The notes under the pieces were generated by a model, which did no database searches, was not told the DNA's origin, and was given only the letters and a program-made list of their open reading frames with translations. A stretch of DNA of 64,000 bases. Source: Budorcas taxicolor (lineage: Eukaryota; Chordata; Mammalia; Artiodactyla; Bovidae). The DNA is taken from the NCBI RefSeq assembly GCF_023091745.1, contig NC_068910.1, positions 42,829,272-42,893,271 on the forward strand, written 5' to 3'. Below, in pieces: positions 1-10,758 of the stretch. A program made the position numbers and the translations under genes. Positions within the stretch are counted from its first letter, which is position 1. The number at the start of each line of letters is the position of its first letter.

Positions 1-162
1 GGTTGCCACTTCCTTCTCCATGCATGAAAGTGAAAAGTGAAAGTGAAGTCGCTCAGTGGTGTCCGACTCTTAGCGACCCCATGGACTGCAGCCTTCCAGG
101 CTCCTCTGTCCATGGGATTTTCCAGGCAAGAGTACTGGAGTGGGGTGCCATTGCCTTCTTGA
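1..162 (-). mobile_element. Bov-A2 SINE, cut by window edge
   Basis: The sequence reads as the reverse complement of a dimeric Bov-A2 SINE. It shows the GAAAGTGAAAAGTGAAAGTG linker followed by the GTCGCTCAG and CCCATGGACTGCAGCC blocks, and ends in GGTGCCATTGCCTTCTT. The second monomer is cut by the left window edge, so its outer TSD cannot be seen. This ruminant-specific non-autonomous element is mobilised by LINE machinery. Confidence 0.93.
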
Positions 163-164
163 GG

Positions 165-400
165 CGATCAAAGAGCCCTTGTCGAGGCTATGCGCGCGAA
201 CGGCGTTAGGATGCGGCGCTGCCTGCCGGTGGCCAGCTTTTCTGCAACGTGTAGCGTGGGGTGTACCCACACACAGATCCGCTAGGAGGCGCGGAAGGCA
301 GGTCTTGCTGGTTCCCGCGAAGCGGTATAATCTTCCCCAGCGTTGCCCCAGCGCGGTAACCAACAGGTTTATTTCACGGTGACTTAAAGCAGCAAGCGGG
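165..400. promoter_or_regulatory. CpG-dense patch, possible CpG-island promoter
   Basis: About 25 CpG dinucleotides fall in roughly 235 bases, including GCGCGCGAACGGCG, GGCGCGGAAG and CCCGCGAAGCGG, while the flanking DNA is strongly CpG-depleted. Such density usually marks a germline-unmethylated CpG island or a young GC-rich insertion. It abuts a Bov-A2 on its left. I see no TATA box in a convincing position and no recognisable first exon on either strand. An 80-codon open frame crosses it (140-382, plus) but has no family resemblance I know. Promoter activity is inference. Confidence 0.45.
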
Positions 401-890
401 AAGAAGCTCGTAAATAATATGCTTGGTTTCTTCCTTTCTTGATTTAGAAGCTCCTGACTCTCAGGCAAATGGGAGGCCTGGATAGCGGTGCTTCCCTGCT
501 GAGTTGACAGTGAGGAAGTTACAAAAGCATTTAACAGATATTTCCCAATCATCAGGTCAATTTCAGGGCTTCTTCCCCTCCTACTGTTCCAGGGAGCTTG
601 ATGTAGTGGATTTAGCAGTGGATTCATGCTTTGGAATTCTTTTGCTCCTATTTCCATTCATGAGGAATGAGATACTTTCTGTTCCAATCAGCACTGGGAG
701 AGGTCTTTCTTCACTTAGTTTTAGGGGAAGATCTCAAGGGCAAAAAAAAAAAAAAATCTATCTTCATTTTAAAATGACTCTGGCTTGATTATGGCCCAAA
801 GCCATTACTGCCTCTTTGCTATGCTTCAATGTTAAAATCCTAAAAAATGTCAAAGTAATATGAAATTCTAAGATGGTTTTTCTGACTCCT
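401..890. other. Unassigned DNA between CpG patch and Bov-A2
   Basis: I see no recognised repeat or convincing exon. There is a short A-run near 743-756. Open frames here are short and without family motifs. Confidence 0.5.
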
Positions 891-902
891 AGCTCTTTTT
901 CT

Positions 903-1177
903 CCGAGAAGGCAATAGCACCCCACTCCAGTACTCTTGCCTGGAAAGTCCCATGGTCAGAGGAGCCTGGAAGGCTGCAGTCCATGGGGTTGCTGAGAGTC
1001 GGACAGGACTGAGCGACTTCACTTTCACTTTTCACTTTCATGCACTGGAGAAGGAAATGGCAACCCACTCCAGTGTTCTTGCCTGGAGAATCCTAGGGAG
1101 GGGTGCGGGCCTGGTGGGCTGCCGTCTATGGGGTCGCACAGAGTCGGACACGACTGAAGCGACTTAGCAGCAGCAGC
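903..1177 (+). mobile_element. Full-length Bov-A2 SINE with target-site duplication
   Basis: Two BovA monomers are joined by the GCGACTTCACTTTCAC linker and end in a (CAG)n tail after GAAGCGACTTAG. The copy is bounded by an exact 12-bp TSD, AGCTCTTTTTCT, at 891-902 and 1178-1189, which fixes both ends and shows insertion by target-primed reverse transcription. There is no coding capacity. Confidence 0.96.
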
Positions 1178-1423
1178 AGCTCTTTTTCTACTCTAAAATC
1201 ATTTTTAAAAATAATTTAAATTGGCTGAGAAGAAAATGGCAGAAAGAAAAAAGAGGGTTCAAAAGTAGACATGGCTCTTTAAGTATCGTTAACTGCATCT
1301 CTTCCTGACATTTCACTTACCCCTTTTAAAATTATGTGGCTAGAATAGTGTCAGTCAAGGATGGGGGCTAACAGTTACAGCCCTGTGCCAAGACATACTA
1401 GGGGTGGACCATTGCTGCTGCTA

Positions 1424-1560
1424 GATTCTGGGCTTTACCACCTGCGACCTATGTGGCCAAGTCATGGAGCCCCTGAGACTCAGTTTCTCTGGGGGCTGAC
1501 CTCGTGGGGCTGTGAGGAAGTAAGACTTCACTCGCGTGAGGAGTGCTCTGCAAACAGGTA
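1424..1560 (+). repeat. MIR SINE fragment
   Basis: Order and wording match the MIR core: a GGGCTTTACCACCTGCGACC block, a GTGGCCAAGTCA block, then CTGAGACTCAGTTTCTC and a diverged CTCGTGGGGCTGTGAGGAAG stretch. This is an ancient mammalian tRNA-derived SINE with no TSD left. Confidence 0.6.
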
Positions 1561-1704
1561 AATACATCTGAAGCTGTTTTCTCACAATGACAATCCTCAC
1601 CCCAGGACCATCCTATGAAAACATGTTCTCATCCAATCAAACTCCATCTTACTTATCTTCCTGGATTGAACTCATTTATCTTTTCAATTACGATCAACAG
1701 AGAG

Positions 1705-1765
1705 TGTATGTGTGCATGTGTGTGTGTGCGTGTGTGTGTATATGAGACAGAGAGAGAGAGACTGT
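1705..1765. repeat. (TG)n/(GA)n microsatellite
   Basis: An interrupted TG dinucleotide run is followed by an ACAGAGAGAGAGAGA purine run. It is likely length-polymorphic and non-coding. Confidence 0.9.
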
Positions 1766-1809
1766 ACCAGGCAAGGACCTCTAAGTTAGGCTCTCTGAAC
1801 CCGAACTGG

Positions 1810-2050
1810 TGTGATGAGAATCTGAGATCTTTACCTCTTCTGGGAAGCCCTCCCTGACCACCTCAGCCCACTGAGAATTCCCCATCTTCTGAAGCTCTGA
1901 TGCTTGACTGCAGATTTCACCTATAATATGAAAGTGTCGAGTCTCCCCAGTGCAGTGTAAGTGCCTAGAATACGTCTTGCAGATCATGGTCCTTTATATA
2001 ATTACCATTATGTTTCCTGACATGCATACCTGTCAACAGCAAGTTGTTGA
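1810..2050 (+). repeat. L2 LINE 3' fragment
   Basis: The GGGAAGCCCTCCCTGACCAC block followed by an AGTGCCTAGAATA-type segment is typical of the L2 3' region. The copy is strongly diverged with no frame preserved. Confidence 0.5.
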
Positions 2051-2597
2051 GAGAATTACACTGGATTACCCAAAAACACCCCTCTGCAAATTAACCACTA
2101 GGTTCAGTCTTTTGCTTCCCAGAATAATCTTTCTGAGGAAATCTGGCTAAAAGAGGACTCTTTGTGAGAAAAGCATGCTATTCTAATACGTTCACTATTT
2201 TTCCTGAGAGGGAGAGATGGCAGAGATAAAGCATGATGCTTCCAATTCCACAAACATGTCCACTGACTGTGGCTGTGACAACACAACCTATTAAGGAACT
2301 ACTATCAACACACACATTCTCCACTTGCCGACACCGCTGGCCTATGTTAAGGCATGACCAGAGAGAAAAAGCCTTCTAAGGTGGGGACAGAGCTTGGAAT
2401 AAAAGGTTGTTCTTCTCTTTTCTTTTTTTAAAGCAAGCTATTCTTAGGCAGAAGAAAAGGTTTATTGAGAATCAGGAGCTTTGGAATGTGTGACTTTTTG
2501 AAGAGGTAGGGCCTAGAGGAGGGAAGTCATTTAAACGTGGGGGTTATCTTCACAGCAAGTGAATGAATGAATGAATGGGGTTCTCCTGAGGACTACT

Positions 2598-2700
2598 GAG
2601 GAGGAAACTGAGGTTCAGAGAGGAGGGGGGTCTTGCCCAAGGCCCCATAGCTGGTGAAAGAAGGCCAGCGTGGCCGGAGTGAAGCATGAGGCAGATCTAG
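2598..2700 (-). repeat. MIR SINE fragment
   Basis: GAGGAAACTGAGGTTCAGAG, CTTGCCCAAGGCCC and AGCTGGTGAAAG appear in the order expected for reverse-complement MIR core. A short (GAAT)n run lies just upstream at about 2560-2577. Confidence 0.75.
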
Positions 2701-2704
2701 AGAC

Positions 2705-5095
2705 GTGGCAGGCACCAGACCCCCAGCCTGGTCGACCTGGGTGTCTTACCTGAGGGAGAGATGTGACCAGTGACAGGCAAGGGGCTAGCTAGGGGCTCAG
2801 GTATGAAACTGCAAGGGGCTAAGAGAGGTGACTTGAGATAGTCCCCTAGGATCACTGGAGAGTCAGCCTAGATTCATTCAGGGCATACAAAGAAAGCAAA
2901 GCTCTTCTCCATCTGCCCTCCACTCCTCAACTCCCTGCCCCCTGCACCTCGTTTCTATCAGTCCATCTCTGGTGGGATGAAAGAGCCTAAGGGGGATTCC
3001 AGTGACCTGACAGCTCCAAAACAAAACTTGCCCTAAACCTCCACCAATTCTAACAGCCCGCTCACTTTCATATTTCATTAAAAAACAAAGGGCATTTCTT
3101 CCCAGAGGGGGCCCCTACTGAAGTTCACCTCTCCTCCTGGGCTGCTGAATGCATTATGGCTGAGCAGACTATGTGCTCTTTTTGGCACAAACATTCACTC
3201 AGTAAATATCTTCTAAGCACCTACTGTGTGCCCGACAGAGTGACCAAGGATCACAGCACCGAGTCTGGAGTTGAACTCCACTCACCAGCGCTCCTGAGAT
3301 GGGCAAAAGTCAAGACAAGCAGGACAGGGATCTCAGCTGCACCAGGGATGCAGAGTCCTGTATGACCAAGGGCAAGTCTTCATTCTTCCAGGGCCCTTGT
3401 TTCTTCTCCTAAAAATTAAGGCATTAGAAAATCTCTGAGATCCCTCACAGTTCTCATGGTCATTCTCTAAGTCTAGTGAGCAAAGCACACACAATGGAGC
3501 AGGGAGCACGCAGACTGATGCAGCATCTCAGTGCCACTGAGGGCTGGGGCACTCAGTAGGCAAGCACTAGCAGAAGGACCGAGCCTCAGAAGTCACAGTG
3601 CATCCCTCTGCCACATTCTGCTCCACGAGGCAGTCACTAAGTCCCCCCAGGGGCAGGGGGAGGAGAAACAGAGTCTGTTTTTTGCAGGGAACAGTGAAGT
3701 GCTGGAGGCACGTGTGACTAAAGGTACTGTTGTACCTTTGGGGGAAAAATACACAGTCCCACTGTGTCAGTGAGTTGCTCAGAAAGCTTCAATGAAAGAA
3801 GAGCTGGAATGATGCCTGCTACATGGCGAGTATCCAAGAAACAGGAACTAGGATGTGGACAGTGCCTACAAGGATGCACAGTTGTCCAGAGACCACAGAT
3901 CGGGAACCAGTGGCCCTGTCCAGAGAGATGAGCTGGAATCTGTCCTCTAAACCCCAAGCCACAGGGCTCAGAGTTCACTTCACTATCCCCCAATCTGAGT
4001 GAACCAGGGGCCTATGACAGGAAAGCCACATTAGTGAGAGTTTTCCCACATGCCCCCCCACATTTAATGCACCCCAATATTATTGCCAAAGGTCCCAGGT
4101 TACGAGCCAAGGGCATTGGTCCTAAAGAAACCACACATCCTAGACAAGACAGACTAAGCACATGGCTCAGAAATGAGAACAGAAACGTCTGCAGGCTGCA
4201 GAGCCAGGGGAGACATACGCAGCTTCTGGAAACAGAGGCTCAGATGTCCTCCAGGCCAGCAAAACAGTCCCTGGCAAGCCAGGTGCTTCCAACCCACTCT
4301 GGAGGCCTGCACAGCCCAGCCCTGGGCCAAACTGTCGCTGGGGTCTGTCTTCTCTTAACAGACCTCCCTCAGCTTCACCAGAGAAGACCAGGCCTCAGAA
4401 ATTTCAGCCAAAACTAGCCACAAATATCACTGCTCCCAGAAGTGGTTTCGTTGTTGTTACTGTTGTTGTTTTTTACCTCATGGAGCATTTCTCTCTACCC
4501 GGGGGTCGGGGGTCAGGGGTGGGGGGGCAGTCAGGCACAGAGTGACAAAGAAACAACGGAGGGGACACGCAAGGGCCTGCCGAGCCCCTGCACGCCAGTG
4601 TCTACTCGTCCCACAGTCCTGAGGGCCAGCACAGTGTGGAGAGGCCACAGGGAATTGCAACGAAGACACAAAAGAACCATAAATGTGTTAAATGATGGAC
4701 CAGAAAGGACTCCAGAAATCATGTCTTGCCATCTCGTTGCTTCTTAGAGAGTAAAAGCGTGCTTCAGACTGGGATCGGGGCTGACCCCCATTTCTGCTGC
4801 TCTCCTGCAGGGCCAGGCCCCTCTGGCTGCAGCTCTGATCTGTTCGCAGCTTGTTGGCTCCAGGCAGTGAGCCCTCCAAGCCCTACACCTGTCCCCCTGC
4901 TCCAGGAGAGCCACTTCTGGACTGCCTGGAGCTGGGGGAGGGGGCCCTGAGAGTCCAGTTCCAACCCCAGGGCAGCGCCACGCACCTACTTTACAAGGTT
5001 GAGTGCAAAGTGACAATGTGGAGCCCCTTGTTCAAATTTGATTAAGAAAGTGACATCAGAGTGTTAAATCAGGAGTGGAGCCTGAATTAACGCAG
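2705..5095. other. Unassigned intergenic stretch
   Basis: I see no gene. A weak MIR-like segment may lie near 3330-3460 (ACCAAGGGCAAGTCTTC). Around 3180-3240 there is a TTCACTCAGTAAATATCTTC segment of the common mammalian repeat type. GTT-rich and G-rich low-complexity runs occur at 4450-4475 and 4500-4530. Overlapping open frames on both strands at 4440-5045 are all short and contradictory, which argues against coding. Confidence 0.45.
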
Positions 5096-5099
5096 AGAC

Positions 5100-5700
5100 T
5101 GCATGGCCCATGAATCCAGCTCACCCATCACCCTTCAAAGCATCCATTCCATCTCAAAGACTGACTTTTTCCATAAGTATCTCTTGATGCTATCTCCCCC
5201 GTCCCACCTCCATGCCACTGCTCCACACTACGTTGCTGGCCACACACTTCCTGGACATTGCAACCCTGCTCTCCCCTCCCACCTGCTCTCCATACAGCAG
5301 TCAGTTAGCTTCTAAAATGACACTTGTGATGATGTCATCCTCTACTTGCCCTGGGAGTAAGGGCCAAATACTTTAAGGTAGCCTAGGGCCCTGAGTGGTC
5401 CAGCCCCTGCTGCCCACACCAGCCTTGTCCTGCTCCACTCTTTCTGGTCCTCTGAGTTTCAGCCACTTCCCCATTCCCCTGGCCAAGCAAGCACATACTC
5501 ATGTCTCATCTCCCAGCACACCCACCACATCCTCCTCACTCCATCAGGACCTCTCATCTGCAGACTCCTCCTCCTCAGCACCTTCCATGAGTGTGATTTC
5601 ACTCCATTTGTGTGGGTTTCTGGGTAATGATGAGTCTGGCTGTGGTCACCAGTGTCCCCGTGCCTAGAACCTTGGAGCGTGCACAAGTCATGGGATGAAT
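5100..5700 (+). repeat. L2 LINE fragment
   Basis: The order of phrases follows L2: a GATGATGTCATCCTC block, a CTTTAAGGTAGCCTAGGGCC block, CAGCCCCTGCTGCCCACACC, then CCACTCTTTCTGGTCCTC. It is old, with no usable frame. Confidence 0.65.
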
Positions 5701-5849
5701 GAGTTGCCATTGAACCAGTGGCTGCCACAGACAGAGATCCTGGGGCTGACAATGTGCCCAGTTGGTCATGAGGGGGAACAGGGACGTCTCCTCAACTGTG
5801 ACAACAGGACTAGGTTACCTTCCTCGAATGGATGTTGTAAGGATGAAAC

Positions 5850-5940
5850 TGTGTTGTATGTTAAGTCAAATCATTATGCTGTATACCTTACACAGTGCTG
5901 TGTGTCAACTGTATCTCAATAAGAAAAGAAAAACAAAGAA
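5850..5940 (+). mobile_element. L1 3' end fragment
   Basis: ATTATGCTGTATACCTTACA followed by CAACTGTATCTCAATAAGAA matches the terminal segment of artiodactyl L1 3' UTRs. It runs into an A-rich tail. Confidence 0.6.
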
Positions 5941-6019
5941 TGAGACTGTGGAGTCCCATACCAAGGTCACAGGTGCAAGGCCTCACCACAGAAACAGGAT
6001 CATCTCCGGAACTGACTGA

Positions 6020-6450
6020 GCTGCATTGTAACTATTCCCCAAAGCCCCCTGATCCTTACCAGCCAGCTTCCTGACCTCAAATTAGGCAACAATGACCACC
6101 TTGGTACTCACCCTCTAGCACCCTAACAAATCACCTAATGCCACCCTTCCAACAGGAATTTTATCTTGAGGATATAGAAATTGGCTACTAGCCCCGAATC
6201 GTCTCTCTCACTTGAACCAGTAGGCTGTTCTAACAGTATCGACTCTCCCTGGCCTGTCAGAAGGTCAGCCTGCTGTGCTCACAGCAAGCACATTATCTCT
6301 GCTCTTTGTTCTCAGTAACACTCACTCCTTTCTGCAATACTCTGGGTATGGAAATTCTTTTCCAACCTGCGCTCAGACTGCCACAACATTGACTATGTAT
6401 AAAAAAGCACCTGGAACAAGAGCAATGCTCAAGAGAGTCTATTTAACGTT
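6020..6450 (+). repeat. Possible solitary LTR-like repeat
   Basis: The segment has an LTR-like layout: a CT-rich start, a GATATAGAAAT TATA-like site near 6170, a CCCCGAATCGTCTCTCTC stretch, and a TCTGCTCTTTGTTCTCAGTA segment resembling an R/U5 boundary. I cannot name a family and see no flanking TSD or internal retroviral genes. It may simply be unique DNA. Confidence 0.3.
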
Positions 6451-6454
6451 TGTG

Positions 6455-7285
6455 GATGGACACTGTGAGGCCTGGGGCAGGTGGGCATCAAGGGAGCCCT
6501 CCAGTCTTTCCTATCCCCAAATATCTGGGATTCTAGGAAGAAATGCTTAGGTTCCTTTCTTTTCATGACAGATTAGAGACTGTATGCATTTCCTCTTCTA
6601 GAGGGACATGCACTTAAAAGGGGGGCTCCTGTTGCTACTTCAGGTTGCATAATACCCATCCCTGGCCAGGCACAGGCATGGGAGGAAGTGATTCAAATCC
6701 AGTGGGGATGAGTTCCACACCCAGGTCACATTCTTCTACACTGGTTCAACATTAGGGGAGAATGTTTCACCTAAATTACATTTTAGCCTAAGTTAGATCT
6801 AGCCTAAACCCTCGGTCTAATCTACATTAACTAACTTTCACAATGAGGAGAAGCAGGGTAGACACCCACCCTACCCTACCCACAGGCATAGAGCTGCCCC
6901 AGGCATTGTCCATCTGTTTTGCTCCTGAAAAAGCTTCCTGAAGTTCAGACTCAATGAAAAGATGATTAAGTGGCCTGGTCAGTTCAAACAGAAAGGGAGC
7001 TTCCCTCCCTGCCAGGCCACCCACCAGGGATGGGAGTAGCAACTGGGGTACAATCTATTTCCTCCTCCAGCCTAACCTTTGGTTTGTCTTCCTAGGTGGG
7101 CTTTGTGGCTCCCAGGGGTCCTGACAGGCCTGGAGGCCTCTGGGCCTTGGGAGGCCCCCACCAATAGCTGCCCAGGGCGTCTAGAAAGTGGGCGGCCACC
7201 ACTAACATTCAAATGAGGCTCCAGAGGAAGCCAAACCTCAAGGCAAAGCCTGGTCCCCCAGAGACCTAATTTCTGTGATGGATCT
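6455..7285. other. Unassigned stretch before Tigger fossil
   Basis: No gene or recognised repeat is visible. Open frames at 6827-7042 and 7072-7371 (minus) lack motifs, and the latter overlaps the start of the Tigger relic. Confidence 0.45.
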
Positions 7286-8015
7286 GGGCAAAGTAAACGG
7301 AAAATCTTCTGGAAAACACTCACCATTCTAGACACCATTAAGAACATTCGTGATTCATGAGAAGAGGTCAAAATACCAACATTAACAGGAGTTTGAAAGA
7401 AGCTAATTCCCTCATGGATGACTTGAAGGGGTTTAAGCCTTTACTGGAGGACGTAGCTGAAGATACGGTGAAAATCTCAAGAAAACCACAATTAGAAGTG
7501 GAGCCTGAAGATGTGACTGACTGAACTGCTCCAATCTCATGACAAAATCAGAAGAGAGGACAAGCTGCCTCTTATGAATGAGTAAATAAAGTGGCGTCTT
7601 GACCCTGTTGTTCATCAGGAATCTATTCCTGATGAAAATGCTGTGAAGTTTGTTGAAATGACAACAAATGCTTTAGAATAAATTTATTTAGTTAATAAAA
7701 CAGTAGCAGGATTTGAAAGCATTGTCTCCAAATCCTTCAGAAAGAAATTCTACTGCAGGCAAAATGCTATCAAACAGCAATGCATGCTACAGAGCAATCA
7801 TTCATGGAAATAAGAGTTCATTAATAGAGCAAACTTCACTGTCTTATTTTAAGAATTTTCACAGCCACCCCATTCTTCAGCAACCACCACACTGATCAGT
7901 CAGGCAGCTGTCAACATCAAAGCAAGATCCTCCACCAGCAGGAAAGAAAAAAGATAACTTGCTCAAAGCTGAGATGATGGTTAGCATTTTTTACAACAAT
8001 TTTTAATTAAGGTAT

Positions 8016-8110
8016 GCACAGTTGACCCTTAAATAACACGGGTTTGAACCACATGGATGTTCGAGTGCTCAGGGTTGGGCTTCCTTAATCTAACCCCTGC
8101 ACAGTTCAAG
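8016..8110 (+). mobile_element. Tigger2/MER-like DNA transposon fragment nested in Tigger1
   Basis: CAGTTGACCCTTAAATAACA, then GGGTTTGAACCACATGG, then CTTCCTTAATCTAACCCCTG and GTTCAAGG, match the two ends of a short internally deleted Tigger2-type element. It separates two halves of Tigger1 tail sequence (AATTAAGGTATGCA on the left, CATTAAAACGTAACTTTTA on the right), so it arrived after Tigger1. Confidence 0.65.
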
Positions 8111-8146
8111 GCATTAAAACGTAACTTTTACCTGTACCAGGAAACC

Positions 8147-8336
8147 CTCGCTGAGGGTCGGACACGACTGAGCGACTTCACTTTCGCTTTTCACTTTCAT
8201 GCATTGGAGAAGGAAATGGCAACTCACTCCAGTGTTCTTGCCTGGAGAATCCCAGGGACGGGGGAGCCTGGTGGGCTGCCATCTATGGGGTCGCACAGAG
8301 TCAGACACGACTGAAGCGACTTAGCAGCAGCAGCAG
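8147..8336 (+). mobile_element. 5'-truncated Bov-A2 SINE in Tigger1 terminal repeat
   Basis: The copy starts inside the first monomer (GGGTCGGACACGACTGAGCG), continues through the linker and the whole second monomer, and ends in a (CAG)n tail. It is flanked by CAGGAAACC at 8138-8146 and 8337-8345. Once the SINE is removed, the flanks rejoin as contiguous Tigger1 tail. Confidence 0.94.
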
Positions 8337-9849
8337 CAGGAAACCACGAAATTCAGGACTCACTTTACTGTAATATTTGCTTTATTGTAACGGTCTGGAA
8401 TGAAACCCACATGCCTGCACAGGGGTTGTATGGACACATATTTCAGTTTTCTTGGGCATATACCTAAGAGTGAAACTGCTGGGGCACACAGTAACTTTAC
8501 GCTGAATCTTCTGAGTTTTACATTCCTGCTAGTACAGCATGAGGGTTCCAGTTTCCCCACATTCATGCAAACACACATCACTAATCTCTGTTTTTAGATT
8601 CTAGCTGTCTTGCTGGATGTGAAGTGGCATCTTGTGGTTTCCATGTGCATCCTCCTGATGTCTAATGCTACTGAGGCATCCTTTCATGTCTTTGTTGGTC
8701 ATTTTTATAACTTCTCTGGAGAAATATCTATTCACGCTCTGCCTATTTTTAAGATTGGGTTGTCTTTTTATTACTGGATTTTAAGAGTTTGTTATATATT
8801 CTGGGTTAAAATCTCTTATCAGATATAAGATTTTTAAACATTTTCTCCCATTCTGTGGGCTTTTTACTTTCTTGATGGTGTTCTCTGAAGCAGAAAAACG
8901 CTCAATTTTGAAGTCCAATATATCTATCTTTTTTATTTTCTCACTTGTGCTTTCACTATTATATCTAAGAAACTACTGACAAATTCAAGGTCATAAAGAT
9001 TACACAAAGGTCACACAGGTACACCTGTGTTTTCTTCTAAAACTTTTATAGTGTTAGCTGTTACATGCATTTTGATGTAATTTTTTGTATAAGGTACAAG
9101 TATTTTGTACATGTAATTTTCTGTATAAGGTATGAGTTTAAATACATTTCTTGCAAGTGGATATCCAGTTTTCCCAGGACCATTTCTTGAAAAAACTATT
9201 CTTTTTCTATTAAATGGACTTAGAACTCTTGCAGAAAATCAACTGAGAATAACTACGAGGGTTTATTTCTGGACGTTCAGTTCATTTATTTATATGTCTG
9301 TCCTCACACCAGTACCACAATGTCCTCTAATTACTGGAGATGTGTGGAAGTTTTGAAATTGAGAAGTGTAAGTCCTCCAACTTTGCTCTTTTTCAAGATC
9401 AGTTTGGCTATCCTGAGTCCCTTACATTTATATGTGAATTTTAGAATCAGCTAATCAATTTGTGCAAAGATGACAGCTGGGATTTTTTTTTAATGCCCTC
9501 TCAGTTATTTATTTTTAATTAATTAATTTATTTATTTTACTTTACAATATTGTATTGGTTTTGCCATACATTGACTTGAATCCACCATGGGTGTACAGGT
9601 GTTCCCCATCCTGAACCCCCATCCCACCTCCCTCCCCATCCCATCCCGCTGGGTCATCCCAGTGCATCAGCCCCAAGCATCCTGTATCATGCATCAAACC
9701 TGGACCGGCAATTTGTTTCACATATGATATTTTACATGTTTCAATACCATTCTCCCATATCATCCCACCCACACCCTCTCCCACAGAGTCCAAAAGACTG
9801 TTTTATACATCTGTGTCTCTTTTGCTGTCTTGCATACAGGGTTATCGTT

Positions 9850-10758
9850 CAGTTCAGTCGCTCAGTCGTGTCCGACTCTTCGCAACCCCATGAATCACAG
9901 CATGCCAGGCCTCCCTGTTCATCACCATCTCCCAGAGTTCACTCAGATTCATGTCCATCGAGTCAGTGATGCCATCCAGCCATCTCATCCTCGGTCATCT
10001 CCTTCTCCTCGTGCCTCCAATCCCTCCCAGCATCAGTCTTTCCCAATGAGTCAACTCTTCGCATGAGGTGGCCAGAGTACTGGAGTTTCAGCTTTAGCAT
10101 CATTCCTTCCAAAGAAACCCCAGGGCTGATCTCCTTCAGAATGGACTGGTTGGATCTCCTTGCAGTCCAAGGGACTCTCAAGAGTCTTCTCCAACACCAC
10201 AGTTCAAAAGCATCAATTCTTCGGCGCTCAGCCTTCTTCACAGTCCAACTCTCACATCCATACATGACCACAGGAAAAACCACAGCCTTGACTAGACGGA
10301 CCTTAGTTGGCAGAGTAATGTCTCTGCTTTTGAATATGCTATCTAGGTTGGTCATAACTTTTCTTCCAAGGAGTAAGCGTCTTAATTTCATGGCTGCAGT
10401 CACCATCTGCAGTGATTTTGGAGCCCAAAAAAAGTTTGACACTGTTTCCACTGTTTCCCCATCTATTTCCCATGAAGTGATGGGACCCCATGCCATGATC
10501 TTCGTTTTCTGAATGTTGAGCTTTAAGCCAACTTTTTCACTCTCCTCTTTCACTTTCATCAGGAGGCTTTTTAGTTCCTCTTCACTTTCTGCCATAAGGG
10601 TGGTGTCATCTGCATATCTGAGGTTATTGATATTTCTCCCGGCAATCTTGATTCCAGCTTGTGTTTCTTCCAGTCCAGCATTTCTCATGATGTACTCTGC
10701 ATATAAGTTAAATAAGCAGGGTGACAATATACAGCCTTGACGTACTCCTTTTCCTATT
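9850..10758 (-). mobile_element. BovB LINE, 5'-truncated, inside L1-BT
   Basis: This 909-bp insertion ends at its 3' side in the CAGTTCAGTCGCTCAGTCG tail block (left). It is flanked by a perfect 10-bp TSD, GGTTATCGTT, at 9840-9849 and 10759-10768. It starts within the reverse-transcriptase GKGVRQG region, so it was dead on arrival. BovB belongs to the RTE clade, which is known to have entered ruminants by horizontal transfer. Confidence 0.96.
9963..10727 (-). pseudogene. BovB reverse transcriptase relic, 254 codons, longest open frame in the window
   Basis: The frame opens after the truncated 5' end with the SPCLFNLYAEYIM palm segment, followed by the catalytic YADD box at residues 38-41 (10605-10616, minus). 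It continues through the KITADG-equivalent region, which is altered here to an APKSLQMV-like run by a local frame slip, then VMYGCESWTVKKAERRRIDAF and the LRVPWTARRSNQSILKEISPG segment. The last about 17 residues (KEMTEDEMAGWHH end) are in a shifted frame compared with other copies. The protein lacks the endonuclease domain and the first third of RT, so it is not functional. Its arginine-rich ERRRID codon is still CGA, unlike most other copies here. Confidence 0.9.

Larger units (their letters stand above)
7290..8413 (+). mobile_element. Tigger1-type DNA transposon fossil (3' part), doubly interrupted
   Basis: The plus strand reads, with stops and frameshifts, as the last third of a Tigger (pogo/Tc1-like) DDE transposase. 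Seen are the FWK/ILDAIKNI-like segment near 7300, the LMDDxxGFK segment near 7415, the EVEPEDVT segment near 7498, the EMTT segment near 7655, and GKMLSNSNACYRAII near 7755-7790. The non-coding tail continues to an inverted terminal repeat around 8350-8413 (TTTGCTTTATTGTAACGGTC and ATGCCTG). A Tigger2-like fragment and a Bov-A2 are inserted in the tail. The catalytic N-terminal part is absent, so it is inactive. Family assignment rests on recalled consensus. Confidence 0.85.

Noticed and set aside
343..362. RFX X-box in the CpG-dense patch
   Set aside because: The half sites are 7 bases apart, whereas canonical X-boxes have 0-3.
4440..5045. Stack of seven overlapping open frames as a coding locus
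   Set aside because: Frames occur on both strands and in several phases in GC-rich DNA, which is expected from composition; no motif is seen.
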